Shown: piece by piece, positions 27,135-34,689 of the stretch | How the letters are laid out: every line of letters begins with the position of its first letter | Numbering within the stretch: the first letter of the stretch is position 1 | NCBI RefSeq assembly: GCF_016056295.1 | Contig: NZ_JAECZB010000084.1 | Span: forward strand, 1 to 36,661 | Source of the DNA: Atlanticothrix silvestris CENA357 | Lineage (GTDB): Bacteria; Cyanobacteriota; Cyanobacteriia; Cyanobacteriales; Nostocaceae | Reading direction: 5' to 3' | DNA: 36,661 nt | Position numbers and translations under genes: made by a program | The notes under the pieces: model-generated | What the model saw: the letters and a program-made list of their open reading frames with translations, nothing else | Database searches by the model: none | Told to the model about the DNA's origin: nothing

Positions 27135-27316
27135 TCAGTTGTCAGTTGTCAGTTGTCAGTTGTCAGCGATGCACTGAGCTTGTAGAAGTGTTGTTTTTGA
27201 TCTGGTTTAATACCCCCCCAAAACGCAAGTAAGTGGCGTGACCTTAAAAAATATGATGGTCACTAACCACTGACTACTGACCACTAACCACTGACCACTG
27301 ACCACTAACCACTGAC
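27134..27316. repeat. STRR arrays flanking a dispersed 27-mer
   Basis: Nearly five copies of GTCAGTT occupy 27134-27166, and CCACTGA/CCACTAA heptamers occupy 27261-27318. Between them, 27190-27216 is the exact reverse complement of 33166-33192. No gene is present between moaA and rpsD. Confidence 0.9.
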
Positions 27317-27925
27317 CTAAGCTTGCCGTGAGTAGTATTCCACCACCAGCAGTTCATTAACTTGTAGCGCGATCCATTCCCGTTCAATAACACTGTTAAC
27401 TTTACCAGTCAACTTGTTTTTGTCAAACTCCAGATGACTGGGGAGGTTGGCTAAACCTGGATATTGCAAGTTGGCTTCCACTAGCTTACGTGATGCTTCT
27501 CGGTTTCTGACAGCAACTTCTTCTCCGGGACGGCAATGGTAACTGGCAATATTCACTACACGACCATTGACCGTTATGTGACCGTGGTTCACCAGTTGGC
27601 GAGCAGCTGGAATGGTGGGAGCCATTCCCATGCGAAAAACAGTATTATCCAAGCGCATCTCTAGCAGTTGCAGCAGCACTTGTCCAGTCGAACCGGTAAC
27701 ACGTCTGGCTCTACGCACATAGCGCAACATTTGCTTTTCAGTCAGACCGTAGTTCAAACGCATCTTTTGCTTTTCTTCTAGACGAATAGCATACTCAGAG
27801 CGTTTCTTACGGTTTTGACCGTGCTGACCTGGCGGATAAGCGCGTCTTGGGCTTTTACGAGTTAATCCTGGTAATTCGCCCAAGCGACGTACAATTCTGA
27901 GGCGTGGCCCTCTATATCGGGACAT
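27317..27925 (-). CDS. rpsD: 30S ribosomal protein S4
   Basis: This 202-residue primary 16S rRNA-binding protein of the small subunit begins [20 protein letters not shown]. The S4 RNA-binding domain is clear in [20 protein letters not shown] followed by [14 protein letters not shown]. Full length and typical cyanobacterial form. It is a single gene rather than part of a large ribosomal operon, as is usual in cyanobacteria, and it ends against a heptamer repeat array. Confidence 0.98.
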   Translation of the reverse strand: MSRYRGPRLRIVRRLGELPGLTRKSPRRAYPPGQHGQNRKKRSEYAIRLEEKQKMRLNYGLTEKQMLRYVRRARRVTGSTGQVLLQLLEMRLDNTVFRMGMAPTIPAARQLVNHGHITVNGRVVNIASYHCRPGEEVAVRNREASRKLVEANLQYPGLANLPSHLEFDKNKLTGKVNSVIEREWIALQVNELLVVEYYSRQA

Positions 27926-28115
27926 GAGTTTCCTTAATCTAATCCTGTTTAAATTTTACTCAGACATACTATTATAAATAGTCGGAAATGATTATTGTCA
28001 AAAATCATAAATTTAATCATCAAAAATTTATGCCAGTATCTACCAATTTTCCTGTTTTCCAGAAGATTTGTTGCACATTTGAGTTAGCATAACTTTGGGT
28101 GTTTGGAGAACGGCA

Positions 28116-28781
28116 ATGTGCAAAACAGAGGTTAGCAGACTGAGCAATGAACAAGGTAGTTCAGTTTCTGCGACATTCAAGAATAAAGCAATTCGGTTGA
28201 CAGCACCAGTTTTAGCTATAGCTGGATGGTTGTTAGCGATCGCTCCTGGTATGGCTGCTACCTACAACAATGATTATCGTGTCTGTGCAGGTCGAGTCTT
28301 AGGTGAAGGTGTAACTGCACAAGCAGCATCAGAAGCTTGTGCCAAGGCACTGCGTCCAAGGGATTTGGCTTCTTGTGTGGTTTACATCAAGGGGAATACA
28401 GAAATTGCAGCAACTGATGCCCTTTCTGCTTGTAACCAAGCCCGTCGTCCGAAGGAGTTGGCTTCTTGTGTAGCTGGTATTAGCAAGAATACCCAAGGAG
28501 CAGTTAATCCTGATGTTTTAACTTACTGTGGTCGTAGTTTATTACCCGTGCGCTTTGCCCAGTGTGTTGTGGGCTTGCGTAGTGAAATCGACTTAACACC
28601 AGTTCAAGCACTGAATACTTGTATTGATGGTAGCGATCGCATTGGCGGTGTGCCACCTGCATCTACATTATTCCCAACTCGACGTTCCACGGAATTTAGT
28701 CCGACTTTTGAGACTAATCCAATTCCTGAGAATCCAGAGAATCCACAGAATCCAGAGAACAATATAGATCTACCAAAGTAG
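28116..28781 (+). CDS. Exported protein with repeated Cys-containing units
   Basis: From the ATG at 28116 (MCKTEVSRL) this is 221 residues; an alternative TTG start lies at 28095. A hydrophobic segment (LTAPVLAIAGWLLAIAPGMA) precedes a likely cleavage site at AAT. The mature part contains three to four diverged units of about 35-40 residues with paired Cys, seen in ACAKALRPRDLASCVVYI, ACNQARRPKELASCVAGI and YCGRSLLPVRFAQCVVGL. The end is a Pro/Asn tail (NPENPQNPENN). I do not know its function; a periplasmic, disulfide-stabilised helical repeat protein is a reasonable description. Confidence 0.8.
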   Translation: MCKTEVSRLSNEQGSSVSATFKNKAIRLTAPVLAIAGWLLAIAPGMAATYNNDYRVCAGRVLGEGVTAQAASEACAKALRPRDLASCVVYIKGNTEIAATDALSACNQARRPKELASCVAGISKNTQGAVNPDVLTYCGRSLLPVRFAQCVVGLRSEIDLTPVQALNTCIDGSDRIGGVPPASTLFPTRRSTEFSPTFETNPIPENPENPQNPENNIDLPK

Positions 28782-28984
28782 GGAGTCAGTCTGACTGGTA
28801 CTAAAACTACTTTCCTAAAACATTGCTTCAGTATTACTGGAAGCTTATTTGGGATTGCTTGGCCAAATTCAAAATTTAGTGCATAGATTAAGTGGGTCGG
28901 GAGTAACTTTCTGGCCCATTGTTTTGATTATTCAACAACACTCTTCAATAATTTATCGATTGCTTTTTACAGGAGAGTAAAAAA

Positions 28985-29617
28985 GTGAGTATTTATCTCG
29001 ACTCGGCGATCGCTGCTGAAGCTGAAGTTGCTAGACAATTAGGATGGGTCAAAGGGATCACAACTAACCCCACTTTGTTGTCTAAAACTGATTTACCAGT
29101 ACAGACTATACTCAAAAAATTGGCAGAGTTAACTACAGGGCCAGTGTTTTATCAATTGATGTCGTCTGACTTAAATGGCATGGTGGCAGAAGGACGGGCA
29201 GCTTTTGAAATTATTGGGCAACAGACTGTATTGAAAATTCCAGCTTCTCTTGTTGGTTTTCAAGCAGTGGCTTCTTTGTCACCAGAAATTCCCTGTGCAG
29301 TGACAGCAATATATAGTGCGGCTCAAGCGGCTGTTTCTCAAGAAGCGGGGGCTACTTATGCGATCGCTTATGTAAATCGCGCCACTAGGCTTTTGGGTGA
29401 TGGTGTAGCGTTGGTACGGGAAATGGCCAGTGTGCTAACAGGTAGCAATACAGAAATTCTGGCAGCTAGTATCAAATCTCCTGAAGAAGCAGCAGCATCT
29501 CTACAAGCCGGTGCCCATCATCTCACTTTACCTTTGGGAATGTTGCAGTCAATGACCACTCATGAACTCTCGCAGAAAACTATTGATGAGTTTGCCCACA
29601 ATGGACGTGGCATTTGA
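28985..29617 (+). CDS. Small transaldolase / fructose-6-phosphate aldolase-like protein
   Basis: This 210-residue class I aldolase belongs to the short transaldolase group (TalC/MipB, ~215 residues). The GITTNPTLLSK segment at ~24 and the Schiff-base Lys in TVLKIPASLVGFQAV near 81 are visible, with AGATYAIAYVNRA near 120. It either interconverts sugar phosphates in the pentose phosphate pathway or cleaves fructose 6-phosphate; the two activities cannot be told apart by eye. It starts with GTG at 28985 behind a good AGGAGAG ribosome-binding site. Confidence 0.9.
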   Translation: MSIYLDSAIAAEAEVARQLGWVKGITTNPTLLSKTDLPVQTILKKLAELTTGPVFYQLMSSDLNGMVAEGRAAFEIIGQQTVLKIPASLVGFQAVASLSPEIPCAVTAIYSAAQAAVSQEAGATYAIAYVNRATRLLGDGVALVREMASVLTGSNTEILAASIKSPEEAAASLQAGAHHLTLPLGMLQSMTTHELSQKTIDEFAHNGRGI

Positions 29618-29709
29618 ACAAAAGAATCAGGGGATAGACATTCATTAATTAGTACCGAAATGACCGAAGATAATTGAGTACTATTCAAACCGTAAGGAGT
29701 AAATTTATC

Positions 29710-30201
29710 ATGTCCCATCTGTTGACAGCAATCGCTCAGCGGTTATTACGGAGTATGATTTTGGTAATATTGCTAACTTTGATTAGTAGTTTAATATTTA
29801 CTGCTCCTACTTGGGCTGATTCTTCTAGCTTGGGAGTTGATAATGGTCATCTGAGTTCTTGTCCGGCTTCAAACAACTGTGTTGTGAGTCAAGATGCTGA
29901 TCCTAAACACGCCATTGATCCGATCGCTTATCATGTAGACCACGACACAGCACGAGAAACCTTACTCAAAGTTCTCAGCGTTGTTCCCCGTACAGAAGTT
30001 ATAGAACAAAAAGATAATTACATTCACGCTCTTTCTAAAAGCCGTATCTTCAAATTTACTGATGATGTAGAGTTTTATTTGCCTCAAGATGAGTCAGTAA
30101 TTCATCTGCGCTCGGCATCTCGCATAGGAGAATCAGATCTTGGGGTCAACCGCAGGCGTTTGGAGCAAATTCGTTTGGCTCTGCGTGATTTAAACATTTG
30201 A
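29710..30201 (+). CDS. Exported DUF1499 protein
   Basis: From the ATG at 29710 (MSHLLTAIAQRLL), preceded by AAGGAGT, this is 163 residues; the frame can be extended to 29674 but the ribosome-binding site favours the shorter form. A signal peptide or anchor (MILVILLTLISSLIFTAPTWA) is followed by the DUF1499 signature LSSCPASNNCVVSQ and later DVEFYLPQDESVIHLRSASR. Function unknown; the family is common in cyanobacteria and plants. Confidence 0.85.
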   Translation: MSHLLTAIAQRLLRSMILVILLTLISSLIFTAPTWADSSSLGVDNGHLSSCPASNNCVVSQDADPKHAIDPIAYHVDHDTARETLLKVLSVVPRTEVIEQKDNYIHALSKSRIFKFTDDVEFYLPQDESVIHLRSASRIGESDLGVNRRRLEQIRLALRDLNI

Positions 30202-30452
30202 TTTGAACGCTATAACGAATAAATCAGATTTTAGGGCATTCAAACTAGCGATCGCCTATTTTGCAAAGATGCTTTCACTGTTGCCCTATATCCCTGCTCT
30301 TTAGAGACAGGGTTTAGAAGTTTTTGTCAAATTTGATAATTTTGAGTAGTAAATGAGTAACAAAAGTCGTTAAGAAGCTTAAATCCTCTGTCAGTACAAT
30401 AGAACCCTAGACTAGACTAGAACCACAGGGTATGACTAAGAGGAATCTTATG

Positions 30453-31055
30453 ATGAGCGATCGCGACTATACATTAATCATTGATAAAAGCGGGAGTATG
30501 TCTACTCCTGACCAAGTTGGTGGTAGAAGTCGGTGGGAAATAGCCCAAGAATCTACTCTCGCTTTAGCCAGAAAGTGCGAACAATTTGACCCCGATGGAA
30601 TTACTGTATACGTATTTTCTGGAAGATTTAAACGCTATGACGATGTAACCTCAGCCAAAGTCGCCCAGATATTTTTAGAAAATGACCCTGCTGGCACGAC
30701 AAACTTAGCAGGTGTTCTCCAAGATGCCCTCAATAATTACTTTAAGCGCAAAGCCGCTGGTAACACCAAGCCCAATGGCGAGACAATTTTAGTGATCACA
30801 GATGGCGAACCAGACGATCGCAAAGCCGTATTTGAGGTAATTATTAACGCTACTCGCCAAATGGAGCGTGATGAAGAATTGGCAATTTCGATGATTCAAG
30901 TAGGTTCAGATTCTCAAGCAACTAAGTTTCTCAAAGCTTTAGACGATCAGTTGCAAGGTGTTGGTGCTAAATTCGATATTTGCGATACCGTCACTTTAGA
31001 TGATTTAGAAGATATGAGTCTTGCAGATGTATTGATGAATGCGATTACCGACTAA
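30453..31055 (+). CDS. von Willebrand factor A domain protein, copy 1
   Basis: This protein of about 200 residues is almost entirely a vWA domain. The MIDAS metal site is complete: DKSGS in YTLIIDKSGSMSTPD, the Thr in DPAGTTNLAG and the Asp in VITDGEPDDRK. There is no signal peptide, so it is cytoplasmic. Two adjacent ATGs (30450, 30453) follow AGAGGAATCTT, and the frame also opens at 30432. It is a close paralogue of the next gene. Such single-domain vWA proteins act as metal-dependent interaction modules, in cyanobacteria often near NTPases or kinases. Its partner is not known. Confidence 0.88.
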   Translation: MSDRDYTLIIDKSGSMSTPDQVGGRSRWEIAQESTLALARKCEQFDPDGITVYVFSGRFKRYDDVTSAKVAQIFLENDPAGTTNLAGVLQDALNNYFKRKAAGNTKPNGETILVITDGEPDDRKAVFEVIINATRQMERDEELAISMIQVGSDSQATKFLKALDDQLQGVGAKFDICDTVTLDDLEDMSLADVLMNAITD

Positions 31056-31298
31056 TATCAATTTAATGTGAAGTTGCACTAAATGAGTAACTCTCTATTC
31101 TTGGCGCTCTTGGCGTACTTGGCGGTAGCCTCCGGCAAGCCGCTTTGCGTCTACGTTTAATATTCTATGCATCTTCATAGAGAATTGGTATAACTAATCT
31201 CGATTTTTTCACGAGTGAGATGGAGAATAGGGAAAATCACTAATTGATTAATGCTCAATGACTATTGACCATTGACTAAATAATTGGAGAATTTAGTA

Positions 31299-31904
31299 AT
31301 GCTAGAAAATCGGGACTATACCTTAATTATTGACAAAAGCGGTAGCATGGCAACCCCAGATCAAAAGGGTGGCAGAAGTAGATGGGTAACAGCACAAGAA
31401 TCTACTTTAGCTTTAGCTAGTAAGTGCGAACAATTTGATCCAGATGGTATTACGGTCTATTTATTTTCTGGTAGATTCAAACGCTATGAAAATGTTACTA
31501 CAAGCAAAGTAGGACAAATTTTTCAAGAGAATGATCCCTCTGGAACTACCGATTTAGCAGCTGTTTTAAAACATGCGACTGATGATTACTTCCAACGAAA
31601 AAGTACAGGCAAAACTAAGCCTAACGGTGAAATTATTTTAGTTGTTACTGATGGAGAACCCGATGATCGTAAAGCAGTAATGAAAGTGATTATTGAAGCT
31701 TCTCGCCGCATGGAGAGAGATGAAGAATTAGGCATTTCATTTATTCAAGTTGGCACAGATCAACAAGCCACCCGCTTTCTTAAAGTGTTGGATGATGAAC
31801 TCGAAAGCGCTGGTGCTAAGTTTGATATTTGTGACACAGTTACAATGGAAGATATGGAAGATTTTAGTTTATCTGAAATACTGCTTAATGCCATTAATGA
31901 CTAG
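31299..31904 (+). CDS. von Willebrand factor A domain protein, copy 2
   Basis: This 201-residue paralogue of the preceding gene has the same layout: IIDKSGSMATPDQKGGRSRW, DPSGTTDLAAVL and VVTDGEPDDRK give an intact MIDAS. By eye about two thirds of positions are identical to copy 1, and the nucleotide sequences have diverged, so the duplication is not recent. The ATG at 31299 has a TTGGAG ribosome-binding site. The 240-bp gap between the two copies contains spacer repeats, so they may not share one transcript. Confidence 0.88.
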   Translation: MLENRDYTLIIDKSGSMATPDQKGGRSRWVTAQESTLALASKCEQFDPDGITVYLFSGRFKRYENVTTSKVGQIFQENDPSGTTDLAAVLKHATDDYFQRKSTGKTKPNGEIILVVTDGEPDDRKAVMKVIIEASRRMERDEELGISFIQVGTDQQATRFLKVLDDELESAGAKFDICDTVTMEDMEDFSLSEILLNAIND

Positions 31905-31909
31905 CACCG

Positions 31910-31974
31910 ATGCGCGTAATTCGTAATGACGCTCCTGCGTCGCTAACGCTGCGCTAACGTAATTCGTAATTAGC
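31910..31974. repeat. 33-mer repeat inserted in a CGTAATTCGTAAT repeat
   Basis: The 33-base repeat at 31927-31959 is identical to 21184-21216. It is bracketed on both sides by GTAATTCGTAAT (around 31915-31927 and 31959-31970), which looks like a duplicated target. Confidence 0.75.
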
Positions 31975-32041
31975 TTTTGACAAGGATTTCAGACATTGTT
32001 CCCTGTTCCCTCTCTCTACTACTTTAATCAGATTTAAAACA

Positions 32042-32440
32042 ATGGATGCTATTGATAAGCTGTTAGCTCAGGTCAAAGCTGAATATAATGAAGCACACCC
32101 TGAAAAGCAACAGCCACCAAAACCCAAAGCAGCAAAACCATTTATTCCATCCCCACTAAAGTCTACATCTTTAGTAGACAACCTTTTAGCTGAAGTAAAG
32201 GCTGACTTTGCAGCACAGGATGAAACTGAGGAGTTGAAAAAACAGCAAGAATTAGAACAAGAACAAATTCGACAAGCACAAATTAAAGCCAAACAGCTAG
32301 AAACTTTGAAACATCGAGCTAAAGAATGGCTAGATAAATTAGATCCATTTTCCCCGGAAGGACTTTGGTTTGAAAGATTTGCTGAAAGCTACCCGTCAAA
32401 GTTAGAGGCGGCAATTGAATATTTACAAAGTAACGAATAA
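32042..32440 (+). CDS. Small cytoplasmic protein, Slr1339-like
   Basis: This 132-residue protein begins MDAIDKLLAQVKAEYNE and repeats the same helix at residue ~43 (SLVDNLLAEVKADFAAQD). A highly charged coiled coil follows (EELKKQQELEQEQIRQAQI), and the end is a compact FSPEGLWFERFAESYPSKLE segment. It resembles the cyanobacterial family named after Synechocystis Slr1339 (salt-stress-related naming), though I hold that name loosely. It follows the vWA pair by 137 bp of repeat-containing spacer, so a functional link is possible but not shown. Confidence 0.65.
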   Translation: MDAIDKLLAQVKAEYNEAHPEKQQPPKPKAAKPFIPSPLKSTSLVDNLLAEVKADFAAQDETEELKKQQELEQEQIRQAQIKAKQLETLKHRAKEWLDKLDPFSPEGLWFERFAESYPSKLEAAIEYLQSNE

Positions 32441-32463
32441 ACTCAAAATTACTTTAAATTAAT

Positions 32464-32814
32464 TTAACTGTTGTGCTTGCCATTTAATTCAGACCAATGC
32501 TGGGTAGCCCAATCATGCATTGCATAAAGAATTGGTTTGAGACTTTCTCCTAAAGGTGTCAATGAATATTCTACTTTGGGGGGAATTTGCGCGTAAACTT
32601 CTCGATGTATGATGCTATCTTCCTCCATTTCTCTGAGTTGCTGAGTGAGCATCTTTTGTGTAATTCCAGGTAAGGCTCGTTGCAATTCACCAAATCTTTT
32701 GATGCCTGCAATTAATTCTCTAATAATCAAAACTTTCCAGCGTCCGCCAATTACCTTGAGCGTTGTTTCCACTTCGCAAGTCAACCTAACATCATTTTCT
32801 GCTTCAGCTTTCAT
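32464..32814 (-). CDS. HxlR-family winged-helix regulator
   Basis: This 116-residue MarR/HxlR-type transcription factor has the family pattern: Cys near the N-terminus ([20 protein letters not shown]), [20 protein letters not shown] and [15 protein letters not shown] with [15 protein letters not shown]. HxlR proteins respond to reactive electrophiles or oxidants. It is convergent with the Slr1339-like gene (24-bp gap). A 17-bp palindrome CATCA-7 nt-TGATG at 32823-32839, just upstream of its start, may be its own operator. Confidence 0.92.
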   Translation of the reverse strand: MKAEAENDVRLTCEVETTLKVIGGRWKVLIIRELIAGIKRFGELQRALPGITQKMLTQQLREMEEDSIIHREVYAQIPPKVEYSLTPLGESLKPILYAMHDWATQHWSELNGKHNS

Positions 32815-33246
32815 AGTTACAACATCAACTCTAGTGATGATGAACGCGAAAAATTTTTAGCCACAGTTAAGGATACGATCGCCTAAACAATGGCTACTAG
32901 GTAATATTAACTCAAGTTTATCTACAGAATCGCGCGATCGCATTTATCTTTGCAATAGTTTGTTTTATCGACAAAATTGAAAATTTCTGCGAAATATCGA
33001 CTAAAGGTGCTGTAAATAACTTTATCCTGATCATCAAGGATGTCTAAAGACATACCAGATAAATAAAAATTCTATCCTCTTGTGGGTGGAGTTTTGTCAG
33101 TTGTCAGTTGTTAGTGGTCAGTGGTCAGTTGTAAAGATTTTTTTAGTACTACCCACTCTTGGGTTGGGGTATTAAACCAGATCAAAAACAACTAACAATT
33201 GACTATTAACAACTGACCCGCGCAGCGTAAATAAATTACTAGCCTT
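32815..33246. other. Spacer with short repeats upstream of the ATPase module
   Basis: No gene is seen. It contains the possible HxlR operator (32823-32839), a TTGTCAG/TGGTCAG heptamer array at about 33094-33131, the 27-mer at 33166-33192 that is the inverse of 27190-27216, and a CAACTGAC-type half-array just before the ATG at 33247. Confidence 0.6.
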
Positions 33247-34596
33247 ATGTCTATAGATTTGCGGGAATTTTTTCAAGCAACTGATCCCAGCCGGACTTTA
33301 TTTGTCAACAATGCCGCAGATGTCAAGTATTATATTGACTTTTCCTCGGTGCGGGGTGGCGATATTATTGGCAAGCTAAAGCATAAAATTACCTTTTTTC
33401 AGCCTAATCAACCGACTTGTACTTTATTTACAGGTCATATTGGTTGCGGAAAATCAACAGAACTATTGCGGTTACAGGCGGAACTAGAAAAAGACGGCTT
33501 TGGTGTAGTTTATTTTGAATCTAGTGAAGACCTGGAAATGACCGATGTCGATATTGCCGATGTGCTGCTAGCGATCGCGCGTCGTGTGAGTCAAACTCTG
33601 GATAAAATTACACTGGGGGAAACTAGCAAGTTCAATGAATTACTGCAAGGTGCGTGGAATGTTTTAAACTCTGAAGTCACAGGGGCAGAATTCAAAACGG
33701 GTATTGGTGATGTTGGTTTCACCAGTGAAAAAGATAAGTTTTCTTTGGCTTTTGGCATTGGTAAAATCACTGCGAAGACCAAAAGCGACCCTACCTTAAG
33801 GGCAAAACTCAACCAGTATATCGGGCCGCAAAAAACTAATCTGTTAGAAGCGATTAATCGAGAACTTTTAGAACCTGCGATCGCTAAACTGAAACAACAG
33901 GGTAAACAAGGTCTAGTGGTAATTGTCGATAATCTTGACCGGATTGATAATCGCGTCAAGGCTTGGGGTCGTCCACAACAAGAGTATCTGTTTGTGGATC
34001 AAGGTGAGATTTTGACTAAGCTAAATTGTCATCTAGTGTATACAATGCCACTAGCCCTCAAGTTTTCCAATGACTACGGAATGTTGACTCAGCGATTTGA
34101 AGACCCCAAGGTTTTGCCGATGGTTCCCGTACAATGGCCTGATGGCAGTGTGCATCAGCAGGGAATGGCACTGATGCAGCAGATGGTATTGGCAAGAGCC
34201 TTTCCTGACATGCAACCACAGGAGCGTCTGGGCAACATTACTGATATTTTTGATTGTGTGGCAACTTTAGAACGCCTATGTCAATTAAGTGGCGGTCATG
34301 TGCGAGACTTGTTGCGATTGTTGAATAGCTGGATTATGGAGGAAATGCAACTTCCCCTAACTCGTGCAACCTTAGAGCAAGTGATTCGCGCTCGTCGTAA
34401 CGAAATGACTATGCCGATTTCTGATGAAGAATGGCAATTGCTACGTCATGTCAAGCAAAAGAAAAAAGTCAGCGATGACCACGGATACCAAAAACTGATT
34501 CGCAGTCGATTTGTGTTTGAATATCGGGATGATGGCGAATCTTGGTTTGATGTTAACCCGATTTTGGCAGAAGCCAGAGAGTTAAGCGGTCTTTAA
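33247..34596 (+). CDS. P-loop ATPase of STAND/Cdc6-like type
   Basis: This 449-residue protein has Walker A GHIGCGKST at ~63-71 and Walker B VVIVDNLDRI at ~224-233 (NLDR-type, as in STAND and KAP-like ATPases). A C-terminal helical part follows with LERLCQLSGGHVRDLLRLLN, resembling the sensor-2/winged region of Orc/Cdc6-like ATPases. It starts MSIDLREFFQATDPSRTLFVNN. No nuclease or transmembrane segment is visible. Proteins of this build recur in filamentous cyanobacteria next to large TPR/nSTAND proteins, and here one follows 93 bp downstream. A signalling or conflict role is inferred, not shown. Confidence 0.75.
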   Translation: MSIDLREFFQATDPSRTLFVNNAADVKYYIDFSSVRGGDIIGKLKHKITFFQPNQPTCTLFTGHIGCGKSTELLRLQAELEKDGFGVVYFESSEDLEMTDVDIADVLLAIARRVSQTLDKITLGETSKFNELLQGAWNVLNSEVTGAEFKTGIGDVGFTSEKDKFSLAFGIGKITAKTKSDPTLRAKLNQYIGPQKTNLLEAINRELLEPAIAKLKQQGKQGLVVIVDNLDRIDNRVKAWGRPQQEYLFVDQGEILTKLNCHLVYTMPLALKFSNDYGMLTQRFEDPKVLPMVPVQWPDGSVHQQGMALMQQMVLARAFPDMQPQERLGNITDIFDCVATLERLCQLSGGHVRDLLRLLNSWIMEEMQLPLTRATLEQVIRARRNEMTMPISDEEWQLLRHVKQKKKVSDDHGYQKLIRSRFVFEYRDDGESWFDVNPILAEARELSGL

Positions 34597-34600
34597 ATTC

Positions 34601-34653
34601 GTAGTAAGCACTTTAGTACTTCAGGGTTGCAAAAGCACTAAAGTGCTTACTAC
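34601..34653. repeat. Perfect 17-bp inverted repeat between the two module genes
   Basis: GTAGTAAGCACTTTAGT (34601-34617) is the exact inverse of 34637-34653, with a 19-base loop. It sits four bases after the ATPase stop. It could form a strong RNA hairpin and attenuate transcription into the next gene, but the arm sequence is also a common cyanobacterial spacer repeat. Confidence 0.85.
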
Positions 34654-34689
34654 TAAAGAATCAAAAATATAGTTTTTTGCAATCAATTT

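Noticed and set aside
27134-27316. Heptamer arrays considered as a CRISPR array
   Set aside because: The units are 7 bp and contiguous with no unique spacers; they are STRR-type tandem repeats. No CRISPR array was found in the window.
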